From GW2011-AR5 sp041645025 (GTDB taxonomy: Archaea; Aenigmatarchaeota; Aenigmatarchaeia; GW2011-AR5), in assembly GCA_041645025.1 (NCBI GenBank), contig JBAZQV010000015.1, positions 1 through 18,460 of the forward strand: a stretch of 18,460 bases of DNA, written 5' to 3'. This document shows positions 1-6,890 of this stretch, one piece after another; the first letter of the stretch is position 1, and each line of letters begins with the position of its first letter. The notes beneath the pieces were generated by a model, which worked only from the letters and a program-made list of their open reading frames with translations, searched no databases and had not been told where the DNA came from. The translations under genes and the position numbers were made by a program.

Positions 1-125
1 TAGCTACTCAGCATGCCCGGTCGGACAGCTGATACACAAGAGGCCACAGAAGGATGTTCCTTTCGTACTTATTCTTCTTTTCCCTCAGACAGAAACACCT
101 CTAGCAGATATAGACCAAACTGGCT

Positions 126-156
126 CTGGCGTTTAAACTGCACGCACAGCTTAAAT
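126..156 (-). other. 31-nt BHB intron in 23S at about G2601/A2602
   Basis: 5' exon GGUGUG, 3' exon AGCCAG. The central helix is GGUG/CGCC, the 3-nt bulges are UGA and AGA, and the intronic helix pairs UUUAAGCUG with CAGUUUAAA. Removal gives GAACGGTGTGAGCCAG, the same length as the canonical GAACGTCGTGAGACAG of the peptidyl transferase centre. This is among the smallest introns one could imagine for this enzyme. Confidence 0.85.
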
Positions 157-221
157 CACACCGTTCTGAACCCAGCTAACGTCCCCTTTTAACCTGTGAA
201 CTCCAGTACCCTTGGCTGCAT

Positions 222-1109
222 TCAGTCCATAGAGAAGATTTTACTGACTTCTTTTAACCTTTTAGACTTTATTGGATGTTTTGGGCAAATAAACTTGGAA
301 AACGCTCGAATAGATCTCGAGGATACCTTTAATACATGTTTATTCGTACTCCAAAAGACATTTCCGCACTTTATGCCGTTCTTCTCTAAAATTGCCTTAA
401 TGAACTCCAAAGATTCCTTGTTTTTCTGAACAAACCCAACACATAAGTTTTTCTTTTTAATTTTATCCAGTTTCTCTATCCTTGGACACACGCCTTCTGC
501 ATCCCAGAAACCAGAAATGTATGCTTTCTGTATCTCTAAAGATGCGTCCTCTATGATTTTGGGAGTTTTCCAAGAATATTGATGTTGGGGAACCTCAAAG
601 ACTTTGTTAAAAAATAAATACAAAGTCAAAGATCTTACCCGTATCCCAAAAACAGTCTGAAATTGTTCAACTTTAGGCTCGATTGCAAACACGTTCTTTA
701 CAAGCTTCTGTAAAATTTCTACGAATTCTTTGTTTTTATTGTAAAAAGCACAAAGATATTCGCCATTTGTTTCTCTCACAACAGTTCCGTCACGCAATGC
801 ACCAATAAGATAGCTCAAATCTTCTGTCAAATCTATTGGTATATTTACAGATAAATTTGAGCCCGTTATCATGCAAGGTGCATTGAGCTCTAATCCTAGT
901 TTTTCTAGGATATCCAACGGAACAGGTCGCTTGCCATAGAACATTTGATACATTGAGCCCTGATTGACGCTATTTTCTTTGCAAAATTTGTTGATAGACG
1001 TCTTGGATACGGCATCTTTGAAGTTCTTTCTGTCGACAAAAAATCTTATGTCTCTTTTCGTGAAGCCATCCATTTGAAGTTGATCCAAAAATTCCTTTTG
1101 AATGTGCAT
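222..1109 (-). CDS. LAGLIDADG homing endonuclease, intron-encoded
   Basis: 295 residues. Two LAGLIDADG motifs typical of the single-chain, two-repeat form: YLIGALRDG at about 100-108 (acidic residue D107) and ISGFWDAEG at about 199-207 (acidic D204). The N-terminal 75 residues contain a helix-turn-helix-like stretch (about 37-72) that could be an extra DNA-binding module. Such enzymes cut intron-less alleles of the rRNA gene at the insertion site so that repair copies the intron in; some also act as splicing maturases. The gene lies inside the helix-91 intron. Its TGA stop at 224-222 straddles the predicted 3' splice point, so the coding end is fitted to the splice site. No TATA or Shine-Dalgarno is evident; expression from the spliced-out, perhaps circular, intron RNA is plausible but not shown. 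Confidence 0.93.
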   Translation of the reverse strand: MHIQKEFLDQLQMDGFTKRDIRFFVDRKNFKDAVSKTSINKFCKENSVNQGSMYQMFYGKRPVPLDILEKLGLELNAPCMITGSNLSVNIPIDLTEDLSYLIGALRDGTVVRETNGEYLCAFYNKNKEFVEILQKLVKNVFAIEPKVEQFQTVFGIRVRSLTLYLFFNKVFEVPQHQYSWKTPKIIEDASLEIQKAYISGFWDAEGVCPRIEKLDKIKKKNLCVGFVQKNKESLEFIKAILEKNGIKCGNVFWSTNKHVLKVSSRSIRAFSKFICPKHPIKSKRLKEVSKIFSMD

Positions 1110-1185
1110 TCATATATACTGCACAAACTGGTATTAATTCATTTTGGTTTCCAACTCTATGGATTACTGCACAGCCATTCTCTAA
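224..1185 (-). other. 962-nt intron in 23S helix 91 (about 2525) encoding a LAGLIDADG protein
   Basis: The terminal intronic helix UAGAGAA/UUCUCUA is clear. The best BHB has central helix UUUU/UGGA (three of four pairs) with bulges GGU and CUG; cutting there joins CUUUUGG to GAAUGCAGCCAAGGG and rebuilds helix 91 (CUUUUGG/CCAAGGG). The splice points may be off by about 5 nt. A further roughly 18-nt excess just 5' in the exon (near 1192-1212) is unexplained. Confidence 0.8.
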
Positions 1186-1253
1186 CCAAAAGCCTCGACT
1201 TTCAGGTTTGGAGAGGGGGAGCCGACAGCGACGCCGCAACACGCGGGGTCGAT

Positions 1254-1545
1254 CTGTTCTTCGTTAGCTACGATCATTCGTTTGGCTACTCTACATAGAT
1301 AAAGACAGCTACCATAGTAGCAAATACTCAAGATAGCGATTTTCACAATGCTAACGCTGATTTTCATTCCTAGCGACGCTGACTGACGTACGAAGTACGT
1401 CTAGCGTGTCCGCTATGTCTATCAGTTGAGGGCATTGTGAATTCTTTTTTTCTAGTAAGATACGGACTGCAAGATTTAGACAGTCGAAACCGTCATTTAT
1501 CCCGCGCTTTCCGCCTATCGTAGACCAATCGTATCGCAGCCGCGA
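1254..1545 (-). other. 292-nt BHB intron in 23S helix 89 loop (about 2475)
   Basis: Exon GAGTTCTTAT is joined to ATCGACCCCGCG, matching canonical GAGTTCATATCGACC. The central helix is long, GUUCUU/AAGAAC, with bulges AUU and AGA, and the intron closes with GCUGCGA/UCGUAGC. No ORF of useful length. Inside there is a hairpin GACGTAC/GTACGTC near 1391-1407. The spliced helix 89 pairs GCGGG with CCCGC. Confidence 0.83.
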
Positions 1546-1575
1546 ATAAGAACTCTTACCCGCTACGACACCATT

Positions 1576-1652
1576 TTAGGGTAAAGTAAGACGTAAGGGA
1601 TCGATTCGTTTAACTGAATAAACATTCGACCCCACTTTTCGACTTACCAAAC
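1576..1652 (-). other. 77-nt BHB intron in 23S peptidyl transferase centre (2449/2450)
   Basis: 5' exon CCCCGGGGAT ends at 1653, 3' exon AATGGTGTCG starts at 1575. The central helix is GGGG/CCCU, bulges AUG and AAA, intronic helix GGUAAG/CUUACU, and a long inner hairpin (GGGGTCGA/TCGATCCC). Splicing gives GGGGATAATGGTGTCG, exactly the length of canonical archaeal GGGGATAACAGAGTCG but with 2452-2453 reading U-G in place of C-A. Confidence 0.75.
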
Positions 1653-2141
1653 ATCCCCGGGGTAGCTTTTCTCATGTCACAGCCAGCCATCCAAGCCAAA
1701 CTGCGTATCGTTAGGTCACGCTTTCGCGGTTGGAAACGTTTATGTTAGGAATCCAATCAACCCAGCTTTTGCCCTTACACTCTCTACCCGCGATTTCTGA
1801 CCGCGGTGAGCTGAGCTTAGAGGAGCCTTGATATCATTTCAAGGCCGTACCGCCCCAGTCAAACTACCCATCTGCCGATGTCCTTCCCTTTCGAGAAGTT
1901 AGCAATATAGAGGCGAAAAGGTAGTGTTACATTGTTGACTCCACTCTCTCTTGCGAGAAAGCTTCTACGTCTCCTACCTACGCTCTATAATCACATCCAT
2001 ACCGCAACAACAGAATGTAGTAAAGCTCCACGGGGTCTACTCTTCCCACTAGAGGTCTCTGGCCTAATCACCAGAACAATAGTTTCGCCGGGTTCCACTT
2101 CGGGACAGCTTCCACCTGGTTAATCCATCATGCAGGCCAAT

Positions 2142-2189
2142 GTCTATAGCCATTTTTCCGCAAACGCTTTTTGCTTGCAAAAAGGGCTT
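2142..2189 (-). other. 48-nt BHB-like intron in 23S near 1952
   Basis: Joining CCAACTAAAT to ATTGGCC gives a 23-nt block equal in length to canonical TTGTCGGGTAAGTTCCGACC with a rebuilt stem (CCAA/TTGG). The central helix is CUAA/AUAG (three of four), bulges AUA and ACA, and the intronic helix AGCC-UUUUU/AAAAA-GGCU has one mismatch. Position 1952 is a recurrent archaeal insertion area. Confidence 0.72.
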
Positions 2190-2320
2190 ATTTAGTTGGC
2201 AAGGGATTACGCTACCTTAAGACCCTCAGAGTTAGGGCCGGCCTACAGCGGGGCTTCAGCAGGTTGAAACCCGCGTTAACACACCGCTAGTGGCCACGAC
2301 TCACCGGCTATAAAAGACCT

Positions 2321-2451
2321 ATACCGTTAACCCTCTTCATAACTTGAGGTTTAGCAAAGCTAAACCTAAGTCTCAGAATGAAACAAAGTTTCATTCTCGA
2401 GATATGTTTCTTTTCCAGTAGGGATTTTCTTTCCCAAAGAAAAAGGTTAAT
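2321..2451 (-). other. 131-nt BHB intron in 23S (about 1850 region)
   Basis: The central helix ACCG/CGGU is perfect, bulges AAA and AUA, and the intronic helix starting UUAACC/GGUUAA extends to about 12 pairs. The interior carries two clean hairpins: AGGTTTAGC/GCTAAACCT (2348-2368) and AATGAAAC/GTTTCATT (2377-2397). The exon on its 5' side is itself poorly resolved (see 2465-2580), so the E. coli position is approximate. Confidence 0.75.
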
Positions 2452-2464
2452 TTCGGTTTGTCAG

Positions 2465-2580
2465 CCGGCTATGTTTATTAACCAGGTAAAGAATGTCGCT
2501 TTATGAAAAACACTATATAGTGTTTTTACATCCAACATTCCACTAAAGTGGAATGTTTAGATTTCAGTGAATTATCTGTC
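2465..2580 (-). other. Unresolved hairpin cluster in 23S
   Basis: About 100 nt more than expected between the stem ending CGACAG and the exon before the 2321-2451 intron. It holds a perfect 22-bp palindrome at 2506-2527 and a hairpin with 10-bp perfect arms at 2534-2557. I could not find a convincing BHB, so these may be one larger intron, two tiny ones, or retained expansions. Confidence 0.5.
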
Positions 2581-2787
2581 GGACTGTACCCCTTTTGGGC
2601 GGTAGTTGACAGATTCATCACCACTTCATTCCTTCCTGTTTGTTAAACAGTCCGGTGGAACTTGTCACTGCGACCTGCTTATCACTAAGCAGGCACCTCT
2701 TATACCGAAGATACGAGGCTAATTTGCCGAATTCCCTGAAGTGGATTCTCCCGAACACCTTCGCCTTCTCAGCGAGAAACACCTGTT

Positions 2788-2878
2788 TGCCGAGCCTTTT
2801 CCTTATTATTTTTCTTGTTTTTCTTGTTTTTCTTGTTTTTCTTTTTCCAAGGTTTTTCTTTTCTTAAAAGAAAAAGCT
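2788..2878 (-). other. 91-nt BHB intron in 23S with A/T-rich tandem repeats
   Basis: The central helix CCGA/UCGG, bulges CAA and CAA, and intronic helix GCUUUUUCUU/AAGGAAAAGGC are all good. The spliced block CCGACAAACAGGTG is 2 nt longer than canonical CCGACACAGGTG. It contains one copy of the 20-bp core CTTTTTCCAAGGTTTTTCTT (2841-2860) and about three tandem copies of the 9-mer TTGTTTTTC (2815-2841). Confidence 0.78.
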
Positions 2879-3419
2879 TGTCGGTTCTCGGTACGGCCAT
2901 CTGGCATCCTAACTGCACAAATTTTCATGGACCCCAGGAATCATCTGAACCCGCCATACAGCAGGCTATTCGTGCATTCCCGCAGTTCTCGTCATTACGA
3001 CACTCCCTGCGCTTAAACACTTAACAACAACGACAGTCATTGTCAAACTATCCCGAGGTGTTTCCATACAGCTCAAACGGACACCAAAAGGTAACGGAAT
3101 ATTAACCGTTTTTCCATTCACGAACGTCTTCTTAAGGGTTCGTTTAGGGCCGACTTACCCCCAGCAGATTAGCCCTGGATATGGCTATGCGTAAATTCCA
3201 TATCCCAGTTAAGCTTTACTGGGGAACCCTTGTTTCTCAGGCGGTCGGAATTCTCACCCGACTTGATTGCTACTCCCAGCAGGATCTTCTTTGCTGCAAG
3301 GTCCACACCATCTCACGATGACGCTTCTGCCCTCGCAGCATGCCTCCCTACCACTCTTTCAAAGAAAGAATCCGCAATATCGGTGGCTAACTTAGCCCCG
3401 TCCATTTTCAGCGCCCTGA

Positions 3420-3515
3420 TCTTCGATGGGTCCGCTATATCGCGAACCCCTTTCTCATAATATTTTCACTCACAGTTTTTGACTGCAAGCTACTTTTTTG
3501 AAAAAGGAGCTTTAC
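3420..3515 (-). other. Unresolved insertion in 23S near the GTPase centre (about 1100-1120)
   Basis: Between CGTAA and GGGCGCTGAAAATGG there are about 94 nt where archaea usually have about 22. Hairpins CUUUUU/AAAAAG, CAGU/ACUG and GGGUUCGC/GCGGACCC are visible. One or two introns are likely, but no arrangement I tried gave both a BHB and a canonical join. Confidence 0.5.
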
Positions 3516-4007
3516 GCGTTGTTTAAAGGATGGCTGCTTCTAAGCCAACCTTCCCACTGTCTAAAGATCAAGACAACTTTCGATACACTTAGCTAGCACT
3601 TAGGGACCTTAATTGCAGTCTGGGTTCTTTCCCTCTCGGACACCAAAATTACTCCGGCGCCCTCACTCCAGCTCACGCGCCGATGGATTTGAAGTTTGAC
3701 AAGACAGGTGGAAGTCTCCCTCCTTGACTGTCTAATCAGCGCCCTACCCCACCGGCTACTACGAGCCAGGCTGCACTTAGATGCATTTCGGGAGGAACCA
3801 GCTATTACCAGATTCGATTGGCTTTTCACCCCTAACCCCAGGTCACCCGAAAAGGTTGTACTATAACCGGTAGCGGGCCTCCATTTCGCTTTCGCGAAAC
3901 TTCACCCTGCCCAGGGCTAGATCATCTGGTTTCGGGTCTTTATCCCGTGACTATCCGCACTTTCATACGATGCGCCTCGTTACCTACGCGCACATTGCTA
4001 TAGCGGG

Positions 4008-4184
4008 CTATTGACTGAGAACATCTAATTCTTGGTGAGAAAGAGCACGTCTTGTTGTAGTTTTTGTAACTTCAGTTACAGAAAATTCACGACCAATTTC
4101 TCTACAATATCTTACTTGATCTATCAAATCATGTGTAGTTAGATAAGGTAAATCTACATCACGACCTCTGTCACAAAATTTCAT
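4008..4184 (-). CDS. 58-residue intron ORF, unknown
   Basis: Starts MKFCDRGRDVDLPYLT and ends QELDVLSQ. The open frame extends 18 codons further upstream (EGFGNRKSVGQDTEVFYE) to a TAA with no usual start codon, so either translation begins at this ATG or the frame is a remnant of a longer gene. Codon choice and the mix of charged and hydrophobic residues look like real protein. The TAG stop lies at 4010-4008, a few bases into the 3' exon, the same placement against the splice site as the LAGLIDADG gene. I recognise no family; a decayed endonuclease fragment is possible. Confidence 0.5.
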   Translation of the reverse strand: MKFCDRGRDVDLPYLTTHDLIDQVRYCREIGREFSVTEVTKTTTRRALSHQELDVLSQ

Positions 4185-4241
4185 TTCATAAAAAACTTCT
4201 GTATCTTGACCAACGCTTTTTCTATTTCCAAAACCTTCTTA
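4013..4241 (-). other. About 229-nt intron in 23S (helix between about 580 and 650) with small ORF
   Basis: The flanking exon stem GGCUAUU/AAUAGCC is rebuilt on removal. The central helix CUGAG/CUCAG (5 bp) is perfect, bulges CUU and UCA or GUC. The intronic helix beyond it is weak, so exact ends may shift by 1-3 nt. The excess length is certain. Confidence 0.68.
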
Positions 4242-4488
4242 AGCTCAGAATAGCCTTTCGCTGCGGCTTCCCTCAGAGAGGTTAGCCTTGCCACGAGAAA
4301 AAACTCCCTGCCCCGTTTTTCAAAACGGACGACGGGTTGGTCTCGAAACCGACTGACGCACCAAAGTGCGTCTATTTATCTTCGAGCTTTAACCGTCTAA
4401 CTATAGCTGGCTGGTTTCATGCTCTATTTCAGCACCTTTTATGGTTGCTTTTCAGTTTTCCGTCACCGTACTAATGCGCTATCGGACT

Positions 4489-5452
4489 TATCCCCAGAAG
4501 AAGCTCATATACTTGGTGTGTTAGAAATGGATTCGATTTTAGGAATCAAATCTCTTAAACCATTCTTTTCTAAAAGCTTTTTCAAATCGTCAAAAAATAT
4601 TATTTCAGTTCCATTTGATTTATAATTCTTAGGTTTCTTTGCAGTTGTTACAACAATTGCTTTAGTTACGCTGTATTTTGGTAAATTTGTCTTTATTTCC
4701 TCTAGTGCATGCTGCCAATACCAACTTCTTTTTATGGTTGCTTTATGTTCGATCAGTACAGATTCCTTTTCGTTCTCAATTATCATATCAGGTCCATGAC
4801 CATTGTATCTTTCTTGCACATATCTTATTTGATAACCCATTTTTTCAAAAAGTGTTATTAGAATACCTGTAAAAGACTCGTACTTTTCTCGGGCTACTTT
4901 TTGATTCAATGCTTTCTTTTTTATAATTCCTTTCTTTACTAATCTGTAATGCACACTTGATGGATGTAAGTTCATTTTTTGTGCCGTTTTTAGAATTGAT
5001 CTCGTTTCTTCATAAATTTCCTTTATTTTATTGAATTTGTCGGCATCTATTTTTGGTCTGTATTTGTTCCCCCTGCTTGTATCAACTTTCATTTTCTTCA
5101 GGTGGTACATAACTGTATCGGGTGCTATTTTAAATTTTTTACCAATTGCAACTGATGAATGGCCTTTTTTGTACATATCTTTAATTTCTTCCAGAATCTT
5201 TTCATCAGTTTTTTGAAATTTATACTGACGTTTTCGTCTCTCAAAAATTGATATGTATCTCTTGAGGTGAACACAAACAGTCGCCGTACTTACACCGAAT
5301 TTATATGCAATCTCACGCATTGTCTTGCCATTCTTGTAAAGCTCTGCCATCTTTAATTCTGTCTCCGTACGTGTTCGAATCATATTCTAACTATGGACTC
5401 ATTCAGATATATATTTATCTGTCCTCCAACACCTATTTCGAACTTCCTCTGA
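4489..5452 (-). other. 964-nt BHB intron in 23S (about 450) encoding an HTH/PD-(D/E)XK protein
   Basis: The central helix is UCCC/GGGA, bulges AAU and UAA, and the intronic helix CAGAGGAAG/CUUCUUCUG is 9 bp. Splicing joins ACTCCCAA to AGTCCGATAGCG, one nucleotide shorter than the canonical ACTCCCTGGTGACCGATAGCG. This is one of the clearest BHB motifs in the window. Confidence 0.88.
4505..5383 (-). CDS. Intron-encoded HTH-array PD-(D/E)XK nuclease, putative homing endonuclease
   Basis: 292 residues. Three helix-turn-helix units in a row: about 21-43 (MREIAYKFGVSTATVCVHL), 74-97 (SVAIGKKFKIAPDTVMYHL) and 130-152 (LKTAQKMNLHPSSVHYRL). The C-terminal half (about 165-275) has a restriction-endonuclease-like core: GHGPDMII with D199, then IEHK with E212 and K214, and a later beta strand KAIVVTT. 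No LAGLIDADG, GIY-YIG or HNH motif is present. The gene fills the 964-nt intron, its stop 16 nt before the 3' splice point. Homing enzymes of the PD-(D/E)XK fold are known but rare; archaeal rRNA introns normally carry LAGLIDADG enzymes. Role as homing nuclease is inferred from location plus DNA-binding and nuclease domains. Confidence 0.85.
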   Translation of the reverse strand: MIRTRTETELKMAELYKNGKTMREIAYKFGVSTATVCVHLKRYISIFERRKRQYKFQKTDEKILEEIKDMYKKGHSSVAIGKKFKIAPDTVMYHLKKMKVDTSRGNKYRPKIDADKFNKIKEIYEETRSILKTAQKMNLHPSSVHYRLVKKGIIKKKALNQKVAREKYESFTGILITLFEKMGYQIRYVQERYNGHGPDMIIENEKESVLIEHKATIKRSWYWQHALEEIKTNLPKYSVTKAIVVTTAKKPKNYKSNGTEIIFFDDLKKLLEKNGLRDLIPKIESISNTPSI

Positions 5453-6090
5453 TTGGGAGTGTTTAGAATTGGCTCTAGATGAGAGCCGTGTTCTGACTGG
5501 AAATTTGACCAGTCATACTCTGGATACCTGCCATTCACCTTTCTGCTTTCTCCTACGGGGCTGTCACCCTGTAGTGCAATGCTTTCCAGCATACTTCGGA
5601 TCAGCAGATTAGGCAAGACACAGGTCCAAACACCACATTCGCGCTTCCTTTCAGAGCGCGTTCGGTTTGTTCACTACCGTTTTCAGTCGCCCTTACTAAC
5701 GGCATCGCTGTTGCTTTCTCTTCCTGCGGTTAATAAGATGTTTCAATTTTCCGCGTTCGCTCTCGAAACGTGACCTTCGCCTCATCCCGAGTTAATGGGA
5801 TTTCCCATTCGGCAATGTATGGGTCAAAGACTGCATGCGTCTCGCCATACCTTTTCCCAGCTTACCAGGACCTTCATCGCCTCCAAAGCCAAGCAATCCT
5901 CCAACCAGCTTGGGAGCTAGCTATCTTTACCTCAGACCCTATGACCGCTTCATGAGTAGAAAACAAATAAAGGAACGTTTGGACAAGTTTCGTATCAAGG
6001 CACGCTAACGCGTTATCCTCTTAAAACGTCCAACAGTTTCCCTTACTTATTTCATCCACGCTGTGACACGTCATTCACATGACGTGCTGC

Positions 6091-6126
6091 AATTATGCGA
6101 AAATTTGCATTTTCGCAGTAATTATG
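6091..6126 (-). terminator. Hairpin after the 117-residue ORF
   Basis: Complement reads AATTACTGCGAAAA, a short loop, then TTTTCGCATAATT: 12-13 pairs with one bulge, immediately after the TAA stop and before 23S. It could end translation-linked transcription or be part of the 23S leader and processing region. Confidence 0.4.
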
Positions 6127-6475
6127 ATAGTTTTACAAAAGGTGTTGTGTAAACACCTTTCCTTTGCCGTTTTCTTGCATGTCCTTTATAATCACATGCA
6201 TGACGCATATCGCCACTTTGCGGCTCCCTGTTCATTGCTCGGAATGAATCTGCAAGCAGCGCAAGATAATTCCTTTTGTCTATCTTGCGCATAGCGCTTT
6301 CATGGGTTCGCATGCCAGCAGGTACATTGGCTGTAATGTATTTTCTGTTAGGCATGCCTGTAAGCACGCCCGCATCAACTGCGTATTGAAGACCTGCATC
6401 AATATTCGCAATTCTTCTTTCGCACTTGACTATTGCAGTTCTTCTGCCTTCGTATGTTAATACCTTGAAAGCCAT
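6122..6475 (-). CDS. Unknown 117-residue protein upstream of 23S
   Basis: Hydrophilic protein starting MAFKVLTYEGRRTAIVK, with a basic tail (KGHARKRQRKG). No membrane segment, no family recognised. Codon use resembles the neighbouring genes. It lies on the 23S strand, about 200 nt before the 23S 5' end and downstream of the only promoter visible for that unit, so it may be co-transcribed with 23S. Its coding region holds perfect inverted repeats (GCGCAAGATA/TATCTTGCGC at 6259-6290, AAAGGTGTT/AACACCTTT at 6139-6161), which is odd for a plain ORF and leaves open that the region acts as RNA. Confidence 0.55.
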   Translation of the reverse strand: MAFKVLTYEGRRTAIVKCERRIANIDAGLQYAVDAGVLTGMPNRKYITANVPAGMRTHESAMRKIDKRNYLALLADSFRAMNREPQSGDMRHACDYKGHARKRQRKGVYTTPFVKLS

Positions 6476-6668
6476 TTGTTCACGTTAATTTTCGAAGCAA
6501 ATTCAGAATCAGCAAAGAGAGATATATTCGTATATCTTCGCACGTTGCCAACAACACGTCACTTTCTCACTAGTTACGCGCCGACTCTGAATAGCTAAGC
6601 GAATAGTGTACGTCAGAACGCACTTTCGTGGTTCCTCATAAAATCAGCGCAGGACTATGACCCTGCAC
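6476..6668 (-). other. Structured leader between 23S-unit promoter and the small ORF
   Basis: About 190 nt without an ORF. On the complement it begins with hairpin GCAGG/CCTGC, then AGGAAC-CAC-GAAA-GUG-GUUCU with a GAAA tetraloop, then GTTGTTGGCAAC. I do not recognise a riboswitch or known ncRNA. Confidence 0.4.
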
Positions 6669-6690
6669 AACACTATAATACCCAATATAA

Positions 6691-6706
6691 TATATTTAAA
6701 GGTTGT
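6691..6706 (-). promoter_or_regulatory. Promoter of the 23S transcription unit
   Basis: Complement shows ACAACC (BRE-like) followed by TATA box TTTAAATATA at 6700-6691. Transcription would start near 6668. It explains how 23S is expressed without a linked 16S. Confidence 0.65.
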
Positions 6707-6748
6707 GACAGGCGTTGCTGTGCACTTTTAATGGTGATTGAATATTGA

Positions 6749-6824
6749 GAACTTTGATTAACCCCATAATTTGTCAAAGTTCACAATAAGGACTTTGAAT
6801 GAAACATATATTATTCAAAGTCCT
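6749..6824. repeat. Two tandem, related inverted repeats
   Basis: First pair GAACTTTGA (6749-6757) with TCAAAGTTC (6774-6782); second pair AGGACTTTGAAT (6789-6800) with ATTCAAAGTCCT (6813-6824). Arms of the two are variants of one motif (A-CTTTGA). They lie between the divergent 23S-unit and ABC-transporter promoters, so an operator or insulating terminator is plausible. Confidence 0.7.
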
Positions 6825-6857
6825 CTATTTAATTGAAACTCTTAAGCATTCTTTTTT

Positions 6858-6868
6858 TCTATTTAAGT
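6858..6868 (+). promoter_or_regulatory. TATA box of the ABC transporter
   Basis: TCTATTTAAG centred about 27 nt before the ATG at 6891. This spacing implies a leaderless mRNA and decides the start in favour of 6891 over an in-frame ATG at 6870, which lies too close to the box. Confidence 0.6.
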
Positions 6869-6890
6869 CGTGTTTTTCCTAATTATATTC

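Larger units (their letters stand above)
1..5920 (-). rRNA. 23S rRNA gene, 3' end beyond window, many insertions
   Basis: Read on the complement, the 5' part shows the archaeal opening GGATTGCTTGGC near 5899, then the usual order of conserved blocks down to the sarcin-ricin loop AGTACGAAAGGAAC near 70-83. The 5' end is estimated at about 5920 from the distance to GGATTGC in other archaea. About 5.9 kb covers what is normally about 2.8 kb; nine insertions that fold as BHB introns account for about 2.8 kb, and two further regions (2465-2580 and 3420-3515) hold extra hairpins I could not resolve. Exonic blocks are well conserved, so this looks like a working gene that depends on splicing, not a pseudogene. 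It has its own promoter and is separated from 16S by about 10 kb. No 5S gene is in view. Confidence 0.95.

Noticed and set aside
1192..1220. A tiny intron with central helix CCUC/GAGG just 5' of the helix-91 intron
   Set aside because: The 4-bp helix exists, but no intronic helix supports it; left as an unexplained excess of about 18 nt.
970..1298. Small ORFs near the helix-91 intron border
   Set aside because: They cross exon-intron joins or shadow the LAGLIDADG gene in other frames.
2640..3829. Several 60-90-residue ORFs on both strands
   Set aside because: They overlap conserved 23S exons and have no start signals or protein-like features.
126..5452. Group I or group II introns
   Set aside because: No group I core elements (P/Q/R/S) or group II domain V were seen, and the boundaries fit BHB cuts; most are too short for self-splicing introns.
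1..5920. 23S pseudogene
   Set aside because: Exonic blocks are conserved from end to end and disturbed only by insertions whose removal restores helices; decay would affect exons as well.
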